Shown here: in pieces, positions 13,358 to 24,541 of the stretch | How positions within the stretch are numbered: the first letter of the stretch is position 1 | Layout: every line of letters starts with the position of its first letter | Assembly: GCA_947650285.1 (NCBI GenBank) | Contig: CANTFL010001264.1 | Coordinates: 186,001 to 250,000, forward strand | Reading direction: 5' to 3' | Length of the DNA stretch: 64,000 nt | From: Hyaloperonospora brassicae | Taxonomy: Eukaryota; Oomycota; Peronosporomycetes; Peronosporales; Peronosporaceae | Position numbers and translations under genes: made by a program | The notes under the pieces: model-generated | Seen by the model: the letters and a program-made list of their open reading frames with translations, nothing else | Databases searched by the model: none | What the model was told of the DNA's origin: nothing

Positions 13358-15359
13358 CCAATGACGGTATTGCGATCCAAAGAATTCGCAGAAAGTTCCG
13401 TTAGGAATCACCGATATTGATCCATCAATTCTCTACGGGGCGTCGTTAATCAGCCCCGCCCTACGTTCTGCAAAGCAGAGACTCAAATATTGTGCGCGTC
13501 ATTCTATCCCATATTCAACACCCCTGAGCAACCGAACCCAGTGGCCGAGTGGAAAAGCACTGGCACCGACCCATGAGGTACGTGTATCGATACCCGCGCA
13601 GGAGCGGGACGATTACACATCGCCGGAGAGTGGCTAAAAAAGCCGAATATAGTGGATGGTACGCGTACCTGATTACACCTCAAACCTTTTCTCTCGCAAC
13701 AGCCCTGATACAGGATACCACGTTTAATTCTAGCCGTAGGGCGCTCTAACGCGTCGTTCGTCCCATCTAGAGCTGCGTCGTCAACGGCTTGCACTGATAC
13801 CATTGTCATAAATTTTCAGTCGCAGGTGTGATTGCCTCGCGCAATCCCAGTAGTCTTTGTAGTCCCCGCATCTCGTGCATCAGTTCATAATGCCGTGATT
13901 CCATCAAAACGTTATGCTGAGCACCAGTATCTAGAATCCCCAGAAGTTTCTGATACGTATCTCGCTCCTGACTCTGTTCAGAGTCAACATCGCCGGGCCG
14001 GACTCGACCGGCGCTTTTCCTCTGGAGAGAACCTGCTTCTTTCTGGCGTGTTCGACATGCTTCAGGCGAGGTAGAGCCCGAATATACTAATAATTCTATC
14101 AATAAGCGGTTATGTGCCCGTCGGCTCCGATGGCTTTGCATGTTTGACATCGTCCATTTGGATTGTTGATAATTTTCTCGTATACATACACTGTGCTCCC
14201 ATTGTGCTGTTGGGAACCGACACGGGAGTTCGCGATCCGCGAAGCGAACTCGTGTTACATGTTTGCTCGATGTTCGGCTTTTGTGCAGGATCAGAGTAAT
14301 TTTCGCTCTTTCCAGATGCGGTATAAATTGAACTCATCCGCTCGTGTTCCGAAAGGTGGGCCACGGTACGTTTGTATCAACAACAGCTGCTTGGTTTATA
14401 CGACGGCTACTTGCGATGCATCCTCGTCTTTTTGCCAAACTGTCAGATGCTATTTTGCCACATAGCGCATTTCCTCGACACTTCTGAATGGCTTGGCCAA
14501 GTCCTTGATTGTTTGTGGATCTGTTTACATGACCTCTATCCCCTGATCCAGTTAATCAGTCGTCAGTTTACCCACACCGAGTCGCGATATGCCCTTAATT
14601 CTCACGTTGACGGCTCTGTAGCCGGAGGTCGACATCGGAGTGTTTAAATAAATGATGGGTGCTTCACATTAGAGGAGCCGCGCCACGTCTTGTAGGAAGG
14701 GAGGACATCCTGCCATCTGGAAATAATTTCCATGAACTAGATGTGCGTGACATGGGGATGGATATACGTATCGAGATCTTTGAACTCGAATTCGGTAAAG
14801 GTCTTAGACTTGAGATAAGCCGCGACGCGTCCAATCTCATTAAAGCTGGTGAAATTGTGCAGGATGTTGATCATGATTATTTGGCTTTTCGTTGATCAAT
14901 AAATCAATTCGATGTTGATTTCGAGATACACATAGACTTCTCTCGGACAAATATTTGCCCTTCCTAACGTTACAAACGGCTAGCACGCTTTGTCTGTATT
15001 CACCCCCCTAATTCGCTTGGCCTCTCTTGACAACGGCTGTCAAGGCAGCATCAAGTGATACATAACTTAGTAAGCACGTAGAGCGAAGGCTTTTCTCAAG
15101 GACATATGGCCGAAGTCAGACTGTCGGTTAAAGCTCTGATCCCTCGTAAAAATAATATTCGTTGCCAGTGAACAGTCAACAAACATGATGCTGTACTTAA
15201 ATGTCGTATCTAGCCCTACTTTTGTCCGGGTGCCCATCGTGATTTTTAGAAGTTAGCTATACCACCGACGCGGAAAAGACGATAGCTTACACCGCAGAAG
15301 GATGGATAACAGTTTGGCGCAAACATACCCAAACAGCATCGTCGAACCCTCGTATTAAT
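13358..15359. other. Decayed region, possible old gag remnant
   Basis: No intact gene. Minus-strand frames between about 13800 and 14900 have some coding flavour. At about 14100-14150 a CQTCKAIGADGH string resembles a zinc knuckle whose last Cys has become a stop. Several frames are needed and I cannot assign an element. At 13542-13552 the plus strand has TGGCCGAGTGG, a good polymerase III box A, with a weak box-B-like GTATCGATACC about 30 nt later. Confidence 0.25.
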
Positions 15360-15679
15360 TGTAAGAATGTAGTGATGCACTTGTTGCAAAGGGTTAGAAG
15401 TAAAAAGTGAAATGTATTGTGTGTTAAAAACCATCTTCTTAAACACTACGATATGTATGACCAGAAAAAGAAACTACAACTTGACCATGTCAAGTTGCAT
15501 ATGACGTCCGTCTCTCTTCGTCTCATGTGTTGTCCTGTCACATGAAGACCGTCTCTCCAGTCCCATCTGTCATTATGACACATTATAAACCAATCAGGTG
15601 AGGTCGGGCTTACCTGTACCAGGTCTTGTACTTGACCTGCAACACCTTCTTGACTTGTCAGAAAGAGTATATTCTAACA
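15360..15679 (-). repeat. 3' LTR of the Copia element
   Basis: 320 bp. In plus orientation it starts TGTAAGAATG and ends TTCTAACA. It matches 20188-20507 at all but about nine positions. Being downstream of RNase H on the minus strand, it is the 3' LTR. Confidence 0.93.
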
Positions 15680-17409
15680 CTCCTCCTCGACGTCATCCTG
15701 AATGGTATTCAGCTTGAACATCCCGCGCAAGTACACAATTCGGGGCGCTGGCAGTGCCTTCGTCAATAGGTCAGCAATCATGTTTTCAGACTTGACATAA
15801 CTTGGCTTAATTATCTTGGCTTGAGCGTAGTGGTAGATGAACTTGAAACGAATGTCAACATGCTTTGCGCTTGAAGTACTCTTCTCGCAGTACAATTGTT
15901 TAATCGCGGCTTGGTTGTACATCCACATTGGCATGGGTTCGATGGCCTTCATGCCCAGCTCACCGAATAGATCCCTCAGTCCCAGTAGCTCGCGTCCTGC
16001 ATGCGATGCCGCAAGGAACTCAGCTTCCATGGTTATTAAAGCAACATCAGTCTGGTTCTTGCAAGCCCATGAAACCACTGCTCCATCGATCGCCAACACA
16101 GATCCTGAGACCGATTTTCGGTCCGATTTGTCGGCTGCAAAATCCGCGTCGCTCCAGCACTCGATCTTGATCGGGTCCATTTGTTTGCTTGAACTGCTAA
16201 TGAACAACTTCAATGTCTTCGTTCCCTTCAAATACCTTGCAATGCGCTTGGTCATCTTCCAGTCCTTCACACTTGGTTTGTGTGTCTGCCGTGTCGCGCG
16301 ATGTACCGCAAAGATGATGTCCGGTCGTGTGCAGCGCGCAATCCAAAGCAGACTCCCGAAGAGTGACTGGAATGCCTTGACACTCGCATGTCCGACTTCG
16401 ACTGCCTTAGCCAATATATCCGTAGATTCAGGGTCCACTTCATTGCAGTCGTCGTTGATAGGGGCTCGCACACTATTCGCCGACTCCAGGTCATGGTCCT
16501 TCAGCAGCACGTCTATCATCACCTCTTGATCCAGCATGTATCCGCACTTGTCATCCAGTATAATCCTTAAACCCAGGAATTTGTTGACGACTCCGAGGTC
16601 CTTGATCTCGAGGGACACCATGCTCTTAAAAAATGTTCCACGGCTTCGCTCGAAGTTCCTGTGACCAAAAGGTCGTCGACGTAAAGCCCAACAATCGTGA
16701 TGGCCTCGTCGATCTTCTTGATGTATCGGCACATGTCCGTTGTGCATTGGCTGAATCCGAGCTCAACCAAGTTCGAGTGCAACAATAGACTCCACAGTCG
16801 TCCATCTCGCTTTAAACTGTATAAAGATTTCCTCAAAAGCAAGGCAAGGTGTTTCGGGTGCTTGACTCCGTGTTAATCCAAAATATCTTTGCTCACTTGC
16901 ATCCCGCTTGGCACTTTCATGTAAATGTCGAGGTCCTTTTCTTTTTCTGCCTTGAGATAGGCGTTGGGAACGTCACCGTGACGCACTGGTACGTTCCATC
17001 GACGTGACAGCACCAACATGACCTTGACGGTGCCAAGTTCCATGACAGCAGCGAAAGTCAGTGTGTAGTCGATTCCAAATAGTTGCTCGTTTCCACAAAC
17101 CACCAGCCTAGCCTTGTACCGCTCCACTTTTCCATCGGCGTCGGTTTTCGTCTTGAACACCCACTTGTTGTGCAGGACGTGCGACTTTTCGGGTGGTACC
17201 ACCACTGTCCACACTCCATTTGACTCCAATGCAGTCAGTTCTTCGATCATCGCCACTTGCCACTTGTCCTTTGACGGACTCCGCACAGCCTCACCATAGT
17301 TCCTTGGGTCTGGCTCGCTCACGATGTCGACATTGTCTTGAACTTTTGTGCCCTTGCTTTCATCATCACCATTCGGTTCACCCAGGTTCTTGCTGACGGA
17401 CCTTGTCAC
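15674..17409 (-). pseudogene. Copia reverse transcriptase and RNase H region
   Basis: The frame 17409-16873 starts the reverse transcriptase (W..AM.EEL.AL..N..W, then HNKWVFKTK) and ends at a TAA (16873-16875). Homology continues in the same frame beyond it, so this is a nonsense mutation. The catalytic YVDDLLV motif is at about 16670. A frameshift follows, and 16747-15674 then carries the end of RT and the RNase H domain, including SDADFAADKSDRKSVSG and the VDIRFKFI segment. The RNase H ends at 15674, just inside the 3' LTR. Confidence 0.9.
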
Positions 17410-17517
17410 ATGTCGGTCACGTGTCCATCTGGTCGAACATGTCTTTGCTGAAAGTTCGTCGTGATAATCTTGAGACTTCTCCTGTCCTTCAGCATTATCG
17501 GGATCTTCTATTGGGCT

Positions 17518-18405
17518 TCAGTCTTGTATGTTGGCCAGAGTCTCAATGTTTTGTACATGTTGCGTGACCACGACGACTTGATCCTTTGGCAAGTAGACGC
17601 AATATCCCTTCGTCTCATCGTTCTTTCCGATGATGATTGCCGCCTTTCCACATACACCCAACGATTTGTTGTTCGTGTGCAAGTGAACTGTGCACGTCGA
17701 ACCAAATACTGCGATGTCACTGAGATCGGGTTTCTTCATGGTGAGAACCTCGATCGGTGAGACTACACCGTCGTTCGCTTTAGTCGGACTTCGGTTGAGT
17801 ATGTAAGTTGCATACCCAGCTGCATCGCCCCAAAACTTCAAAGGTAGTCCGCTCGCAAACAACATGCTTCGCACCATGTTCATAATCGTGCGATGCATCC
17901 TTTAGGCTTTGCCATTGCTGGCCTGGTTATTACGCTCGCTAATCTGGCGAGCGACACCAGTGTCTTTGCAGAATACATCCAGAGTTTTGTACTCGCCCCC
18001 GCCGTCCGTGCGCAAAACGTGGATCCGGCAATTGAAGCGTCGCTCAAAAAACGACAGGAAATGCTTGAAATATATCGCTGCGACATCCTTAGTTTTCGCC
18101 AAGAATACCCGGCAGTAGTTAGGCCGATGATCAACAAAGTTGATTAGGTACCTGTTCCCGAGCCGATCGCGAGGAGTCATGGGACCTTTGAGATCAGAAC
18201 AGATGACTCCTTCTATCACGTTGATTGGCGAATTCGCCCCACTGTACTTGCGAGATTGTCGGTTCTTTGTCTGCTTGCCTTGCGCGCAGGCCAAACAGTT
18301 AACACGCTTAGTGTCGGTTAGTTTGATACCTGAAGCGGGGTCACGGGCCATCTTGATGATAGTGTCGTAACAGAGGTGATCCAAACGCCGATGGAACTGT
18401 AGCAA
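17518..18405 (-). pseudogene. Copia integrase region
   Basis: The frame 18405-17902 holds the pre-integrase HRRLDH...CLACAQGKQ zinc-binding segment and the first two catalytic acidic residues (in CSDLKGP and RTDGGGEY). It stops before the third; the continuation (17898-17518) has FWGDAAGYATYILNRSP, the familiar downstream segment. The two frames overlap out of phase, so a frameshift lies near 17900. Confidence 0.88.
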
Positions 18406-18771
18406 GCTTCCATGTTGAACGTTTATCTAATTTCCATGTTCATCACCATTCACGATCGCCATGACCGCCTACAGTGGTGAGCCAGAAACACAGAAATTGT
18501 TTGGCGAAATGTCATCGTAAACCTTCACAATCAACACATCGTTAATGCGATCGACATCCATGATGGGTGCTCCACCAGGATGAGAGACCAAAACACGCCT
18601 CTCTTCACGATATTCAAGCACACATCCCTTCTTTTCCAACTTGCCGAAGGAAATGATGTTACGCCCCAAATTGGAAGCATATTGGGCATCGAGAAGTCGG
18701 ATGATCTTAGTCAACCCAAGTGCTTTGACCTGAATCATTGCACTACCTTGGTTCGTGATCCGAAGAGGTCC

Positions 18772-20183
18772 TCAATCAGAAGCCGCGGTGAAACATTCGT
18801 TATTGCAATCAACCACACCTTCCAGTAGGCTCAAGTCATTAACCAAATTACGGCCTGATCCACTGTCCAGCACCCAGTTAGCAGCAGCTTGAGTCTGGTC
18901 GTAGTCCGCATCTTGGACTGTGAGGACGAAATCTGCATGTTGTTTTCCCTTCGATCTCTTAGTGCAGGATGCCTTGAGGTGCCCTGTGTTTCTACAAAGG
19001 TAGCACCTTCTTTGACCTTGGTTTTCGCGCCGTTTTTTTGACCGGCCCAACCTTCGTGACGTTCTTGGTAGACTCAACAACGTTCACCACATCACGACCG
19101 AACTGCTTGACACGGATGTCTATCTCCGTCGATCGTGCGAACTGTGCCAGCTCTTCAGCTTGTCGCAAGTAGTCCACCCTGTGCAAATCCAAACGAGATA
19201 GCATCGTCGTGCGCATCGTCGGGTCTGCGTAGTGAACAATGTTGTCCAAAACTAGATTGCCCGCGCCTCCGCAGGCGTCACTCACAGCAGTGAGATACAA
19301 GAAGTGTTCCGTCCCATTTCGATGCGACGACTTAGCTGCCGTAAACAAATTCATACTTTGGGAAGGTGTTATCTTGGTGCTAAGGTCTGGAGCAACCTTT
19401 GCATTGCAAAGTCCAAGGTTGAACTCTCAGACCACCAAGTCTCCACCTGCCGGCGGTAATGTTTCTGCGCCGTCCCGGATAGGTGTTGCCCGAGCACATC
19501 AACCTTGATGTTTTTAGGCCAGACGAAAACACACGCGCTCGGAGAAACCAACTTGGCGTACGAACTCCTTGCCCCACTCTAGGAAACCACTACCAAGACC
19601 ATGGTATAGTTCCTTACCGTCAAATGGTTGCAACGCCAGCTTGCGCTGACGACCGTCAGGCACACCCATGGGTACCTGAACTTGATGAAAAAAACATCGG
19701 ACCAGGTGCACCCGCACCTGGGTACGGTGCCGGTGGTGCGCCCTGCACCCCAAGTGCTGGTTCCGCATTCCTCACATAGTCACCACGGTCCTGAGCCGGT
19801 GGATCGAATATATTCCCAGCAAAAACTGGTCGTCGAGCACCAAAGTAAGTGGCCGGCGAGACATTCGGTGATCGCTTGGGAGGAGGAGTACGCTCCAAAG
19901 CCTGTAGGTTAATACCCTGCCCTGCTCCCAAGGCCGAACCAAAGATGCTTGACTCTGAAGAGTCCTTCCGCTGTCATTCGACTTGTTTGGACTGTGAGGA
20001 TTCCATCCTGCACATTCGCTCCGACAAATCAACGAGCATGACGAGCATCTTGTCCAGTGCCGCGGCCGCGGGCTCTGCCGACTTTTCTCTCAGCTGGTGA
20101 TCAATGGTCTTCTTTTGACCATCGACCACCACAGCGGGTGTGGCTCCGCGAGCCGCGCCGCCAACACGTTCCGTTGGGCTCAT
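18772..20183 (-). pseudogene. Copia gag and protease region
   Basis: Read in pieces on the minus strand: an N-terminal piece from the ATG at 20183, gag pieces at 19551-19369 and 19354-18992, then a nucleocapsid zinc knuckle CYLCRNTGHLKASC (C-x2-C-x4-H-x4-C, near 19010) and an aspartic-protease start WVLDSGSGRNLV (near 18860). The catalytic motif is DSG, the usual Copia form. At least three frame changes separate the pieces, so no single gag-pol protein can be made from this copy. Confidence 0.85.
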
Positions 20184-20187
20184 AACC

Positions 20188-20507
20188 TGTAAGAATGTAG
20201 TGATGCACTTGTTGCAAAGGGGTAGAAGTAAAAAGTGAAATGTATTGAGTGTTAAAAACCATCTTCTTAAACACTACAATATGTATGACCAGAAAAAGAA
20301 ACTACAACTTGACCATGTCAAGTTGCATATGACGTCCGTCTCTCTTCGTCCCATGTGTTGTCCTGTCACATGACGACCGTCTCTCCAGTCCCATCTGTCA
20401 TTATGACACATCATAAACAAATCAGGTGAGGTCGGGCTTACCTGTACCAGGTCTTGTGCTTGACCTGCAACACCTTCGTGACTTGTCAGAAAGAGTATAT
20501 TCTAACA
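20188..20507 (-). repeat. 5' LTR of the Copia element
   Basis: 320 bp partner of the LTR at 15360. It lies upstream of gag on the minus strand and should carry the element's promoter. Flanked on the right by the TTAAT duplication. Confidence 0.93.
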
Positions 20508-20837
20508 TTAATTGCACATTCGCGAGTGCAATTGATACGAAAGCGGGTGAATACATCAGTATAGTCCTAAACGTATACCTCGTGTCGGCGTCCGTGATAT
20601 CGAAATAGCGAGACACTTGTGCGCGATATGACAGAGACGACACGACAAGTTCGTGTGTGACGATGGGTGTAGACATGAGGTTAGTTTGCAAAACTGTAGA
20701 ATCGACATAATGGGCTCAAAGCAGGGCAACATAGCGAACTGAGGACCTAGCTAACGTTGACTCACTTTCATGTTCTGGGCATGCCCGTGCGCGCAGTCTT
20801 GTTGGCTAAAGCTCATCTGTCACTGAACAGAGCAACG
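20508..20837. other. Short spacer between the Copia element and the interrupted reading frame
   Basis: Contains the right-hand copy of the TTAAT duplication and about 320 bp in which the frame that becomes convincing at 20838 is already open from about 20757. Nothing else recognised. Confidence 0.4.
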
Positions 20838-21261
20838 ATGGCAACTCACTCGCATACACAACTTTTCGCAAATTGTGCAAGCCGACAGGCACTAGCGCTG
20901 TCAAAAGTCGTACAGGAACGTCTCCTTCGCGATCATCCTGATGAGTGGACAGAATGTGCACAAGTATGGGTGCGACGGTGGACTATCGTGTGCAGCATTT
21001 CTATTGCTTGCTTACAAACCCAACAAAGTTGAGCAACACGTCTTAATGAGAAAGGATCCATCGCAGGCAGTGTCCAGTAATTTTCACGTAATCGGCATGC
21101 GGCAACTTCGGGCAGTAGCCGAGCGCAGAAATCGTCGAGACGACACGAAGATATAAGACGCACGCCCATAGTCATGCAACACGAATCGCCAGGCAAACTA
21201 CAGAGCCGTCTCCTCTAGTGACAAACCTCGTACAGCCAGTACAACCACCGGACTCATCCGA
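20838..21261 (+). pseudogene. 5' part of a gene interrupted by Gypsy copy A
   Basis: An ATG at 20838 opens a coding-like exon (about 43 codons, ending DEWTECAQ) followed by a possible GTATGG donor at about 20967. A second frame, open after a possible acceptor at about 21118, runs to the Gypsy insertion point. It reads ...LVQPVQPPDSS and is in phase with coding-like sequence on the far side of the element (29212-29274). I recognise no family. The splice sites are inference; the phase match across the insertion is seen directly. Confidence 0.4.
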
Positions 21262-21651
21262 TGTAACGAGCACACCCTTGCGTGAACTTAACGCAAGGGT
21301 TTAGGTGCCCCGACAAGCGTACACAAGGCAAACGAGGAAGCGTAGATAAGGGAAAAGTAAAACTGTTGTATTAATATAATTAAGTCTTTTGTTACTGTCT
21401 CTCTGTTTAACCTGGCTTAATTATGTTAATATTACTAAGTGTATAGTGACGTCTCGTCACCATTCATTGCGCGCGCCCTGCGGCGATTGGTGGGTTGATA
21501 TCATCAAGATATCAACCAATGAGCAGACCCTTTGGTCGCCTCACCAATATCACCACTATCGGTGATATTGTTCAAAGAATATTCAACTTAATATTCTTTA
21601 TTGTCACTTTCTTTATAGTGACAACTCCATGTAACGGGCCGCCCCGTTACA
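21262..21651 (-). repeat. 3' LTR of Gypsy copy A
   Basis: 390 bp. It contains nested hairpins: ACCCTTGCGT with its complement at 21274-21300, GTTGATATC with its complement at 21494-21516, AATATCACC with its complement at 21546-21569, and GTAACGGG with CCCGTTAC at 21631-21650. Confidence 0.95.
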
Positions 21652-21785
21652 TCACCCCCCCGCTTAACTGATAGTCACTGTGTGACTATCGAAAATATGG
21701 CGGCCACCCGTTGGGCACCAATGGGACAGGGAGCACTTATTGGGTCAGTTCCGTTCATTATTCGACCTGACCGCGCATAGCTAAC

Positions 21786-23390
21786 ATGTCTATGCGGGGT
21801 GACTCAAGGCACACAGAGTCTGTGGCTGTGACAGCTTCTGCAGCAGACGATTCGTCGTCTGCTGCTCGTTCTTCGCCTGCAGCAAGAGGTGCTGCAGGTG
21901 CACGCGGTACAGTACCGCGTGCGCATGATGACCCCGACATTGAGGTCATCTACTCTGGCGAGTCAAACGTGTCTGACTCGGGCAATGCTGCAGAGGCGTC
22001 TCGATCACCGGCTACGCCTCAGTATTCGCCAAGGCCACTGCCGAACGAACGGACTCGTGAGTTGCAACACAGTCTGTTCGGAAGTGATGATGAATCTGAT
22101 GATGAGTATGATTGCTCATCACCGCGATCAGCTTGTGATCCTTCGCACGAGCGACTTGACGATGGTGCAAGCCATCGTCATACTGACATCCGTGGTACCG
22201 ACAAGGGTACCACTGTGAAGCGTGATGAGCTGAAGCCGTGGCGTTTGCCTGAACGGATCATCAATGGATTGTCTCACGAGACAAGCCAACACCGTCGAAT
22301 ACCCTTATTCGATGCGACTGAGCTTCACGGCTTGGATTCCAGCGCGGGATACTTTCGCGCTGAGGAATACTTTTATCTCGATGTCTTTCGTAGACATTGA
22401 TGGTACAACTGCAACCAAAAGCGTGACAAAAACTCGCTTTTGGCAGCGTGGAACGCGTTCGTTCAAAACGTAAAGAATTTTGGACGAGAAGGGTAGCTTA
22501 AGAAGCTTGAGGCGACACGCTTCAGGTTCGAAAAGCGAACGCCAACCGGTGCCAGGTACCGGTTGCATCGTTTATCAAGTAAGGCCGGCATTCCATGCCT
22601 CACTTGGGGAGGCCCTTGTGCGAGTTGTGCTGACAACTCGCAACGTGCGCAGAGGGATGTTTATTCCCTCAATTAGCCCTGGGGAAGGGCACACATCTCG
22701 GCTGAGATGCGTGACGCGATTGCAAACTTGCAATCCGTCTACAAGCGCCTAGGGCGCGTGTTTACCGATGGTCCCTCGGACCAATCGGATGAGTCTCGTC
22801 ATACTGGCGGACGAGACCTTCAACGTCCATCAACATCTGAGAGCGAGGCTCCCAGCTGTTCCAAGAGGGTGGATACCCCCTCCACTGGACGAGGTAGCTC
22901 GTCCTTGATCCTGAATCGTAACGGTGTTTCAAGATACGCTCCACTAGGAAGCGTTGACCACAGTGAGAATCCACCAAAGAATGTCGTGGAGGAGGAAAGA
23001 CCTCCTCCAGAGCCCCAGGCTCACCATCTCGACCCTTACGAGATGGATCGCGCAATCGATGAATTGCGCGATGACTCGAGGCACGAGCGCGACCGGCGCT
23101 ACGCTTTGACTGATACCGTGCGGATGAACCGCGAGGATCGCGAGGCTGATCGGGCGAGAGAACGCGACGATTACGCCACAGCGCAGCTTCAGGTCGAGCG
23201 GGATGTCCTCTCCCTTTACAGCGAGCTGGAGACAGCTCGCGGGGAGATATCTCGGTTGAGCTCCGAGGTATCATATCTGCGCGACCAGACGGATCGTCTG
23301 GAGCGCGAGCGCAAGAACTTGATGGATGTTCTTGAACAGTGGGGATATCTTCATCGGAAGATAAGGGCTCGTACTGACAGTATGGCCTGA
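21786..23390 (+). pseudogene. Antisense accessory reading frame of the Gypsy element
   Basis: A frame of 535 codons opposite to gag-pol, starting at an ATG 135 bp inside the 3' LTR boundary. It is interrupted by three stops: TGA 22398-22400, TAG 22494-22496 and TAG 22674-22676. The N-terminal part is Ser/Ala/Asp-rich with acidic patches (SDDESDDEYD). The middle has WRLPERIINGL and the Cys segment TWGGPCASCADN. The end (about residues 420-530) is a long charged coiled coil with heptad Leu/Val. The last 629 bp overlap the chromodomain end of pol on the other strand. Antisense frames are known in some plant Gypsy elements; I do not recognise this protein. Confidence 0.5.
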
Positions 23391-24070
23391 GTCGCCCCGC
23401 GTAAAACTTAGGATGCGTGCGCATCCTATGTGGCAATTCGAGTGTGTATGCATTGCCCTTGCGATGCAACACTCGAAATGGCCCAATGTACTCCGGCAGT
23501 AGTTTACTAGTGACTGCATGTCCAGGTAAGTTTACCGTAGACAGCAGCACTAGGTCATTAACTTTAAATGAAAAAACATTTGCTCCTTCATTCTTGTCTG
23601 CGTTCCGTTTCTGGCGGTCCACCGCATTTGCGTTGGAGTCCTGAACGAAACGGACTACCGCCTCTCGAGTCAGCAGGAAGTTCTCTGCTGACTCTTTGTT
23701 TTGTCTTTCAGTGCGCTTCGTGCGCACTGCTAAGAGGTTGTTCTCTTCTTCAGCGAAGTTGTCTTCTTCCTCGCTGGAATAATCGTTGACGATGCTGAAT
23801 ATACCAGCATCGTCATCATCATCCGAGTCAATAATAGCGTTGTCGCTATTATTGCGGTGGTGTGCTTCATCGATGTCGACATTGTCGACACCGGCATCAT
23901 ACGTGACGACGTTAGCGTCGACACGTGATGAGCAAGATCCAAAACGGTTTTTGCTCGAGCGAGTCCCTTTCCCCCTTATCCAAGAGTCATACTTTAGAAG
24001 GGCGGGAACACGTGGATGGCGTAAGCGATTTACGTAAAACGGTGTGTGCTGAATTTGAAGCATGCATTGA
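22762..24070 (-). pseudogene. Gypsy A integrase C-terminus and chromodomain
   Basis: Continues the integrase after a frameshift near 24050. In order: HTPFYVN..RHPR; a strongly acidic insert (SDDDDDAG, SSEEEDNFAEEEN, about 23750-23850); the integrase C-terminal fold (VNDLVLLS.VNLPG, YIGPFRVLHRKGNAYTLELP, THPKFY); a Pro/Ser/Arg-rich linker that is the antisense of the coiled-coil frame; and a chromodomain with [20 protein letters not shown] and NSWEPRSQ near the end. Chromodomains bind methylated histone tails and steer chromovirus insertion. Ends at 22762. Confidence 0.88.
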
Positions 24071-24541
24071 ATTATTGATGGCGGATTCCACCATGGGTAG
24101 GAATTCGCTCCAACTCGGAAACGAGTGGAAATATCTTCGAAGGATCTCTTCGAGGACACGGTTCGCACGTTCCGTCTGACCATCTGTTTCCGGATGGTCA
24201 GAAGTAGACATCTTAAATCGTGTTCCAAGAGAACGGAACACGGTTTGCCAAAATTCCGCCGTGAACCGAGGGTCACGGTCGGATACGAGTTCACGGGGCA
24301 ACCCGTGGAGTCTAAAGATCGTGTCAAGAAAGACACGAGCACAACCGGGTGCCGTGATGGACTCGGGCACTGCAGCAAGATGCACCATCTTGCTGAACCG
24401 ATCAACGAACACAAGAATACCATTATTCTTGTGAGCGTCTTCGGGAAAACCGAAGACGAAGTCCATTGAAACGGACTGCCAGCACTCTGCCGGGACCGGT
24501 AGAGGATGTAATGGTGCACGGGATGAAGGACTAGGCTTCAC
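23987..24541 (-). pseudogene. Gypsy A integrase catalytic core
   Basis: Holds the DDE core: Asp in SVSMDFVFG, Asp in VSDRDPRFT and Glu in NRVLEE, with DGQTERANR between. The zinc-binding N-terminus is in the preceding RNase H frame and is separated by a small deletion relative to copy B (near 24580). The core frame runs out near 24040, where homology moves to another frame. Confidence 0.9.

Larger units (their letters stand above)
15360..20507 (-). mobile_element. Copia-type LTR retrotransposon, complete but inactivated
   Basis: Two 320-bp LTRs (15360-15679 and 20188-20507) flank a coding region read on the minus strand in Copia order: gag, protease, integrase, reverse transcriptase, RNase H. 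A 5-bp duplication TTAAT lies at 15355-15359 and 20508-20512. By eye the LTRs differ at about nine positions (about 3%), so the insertion is fairly recent. A purine tract (complement of 15680-15691) precedes the 3' LTR. The gag ATG (complement of 20181-20183) lies five bases inside the 5' LTR, overlapping a primer-site-like GGTTATGAGCCC. The pol frame is broken by several frameshifts and a nonsense codon. Confidence 0.93.

Noticed and set aside
15837..16529. 230-codon plus-strand frame
   Set aside because: It is the antisense of the Copia RNase H region and has no motif of its own.
24125..24469. Plus-strand frames opposite Gypsy integrase and RT
   Set aside because: Shadows of pol. The strand-symmetric, hairpin-rich sequence naturally opens frames on both strands; only the 21786-23390 frame has protein-like structure.
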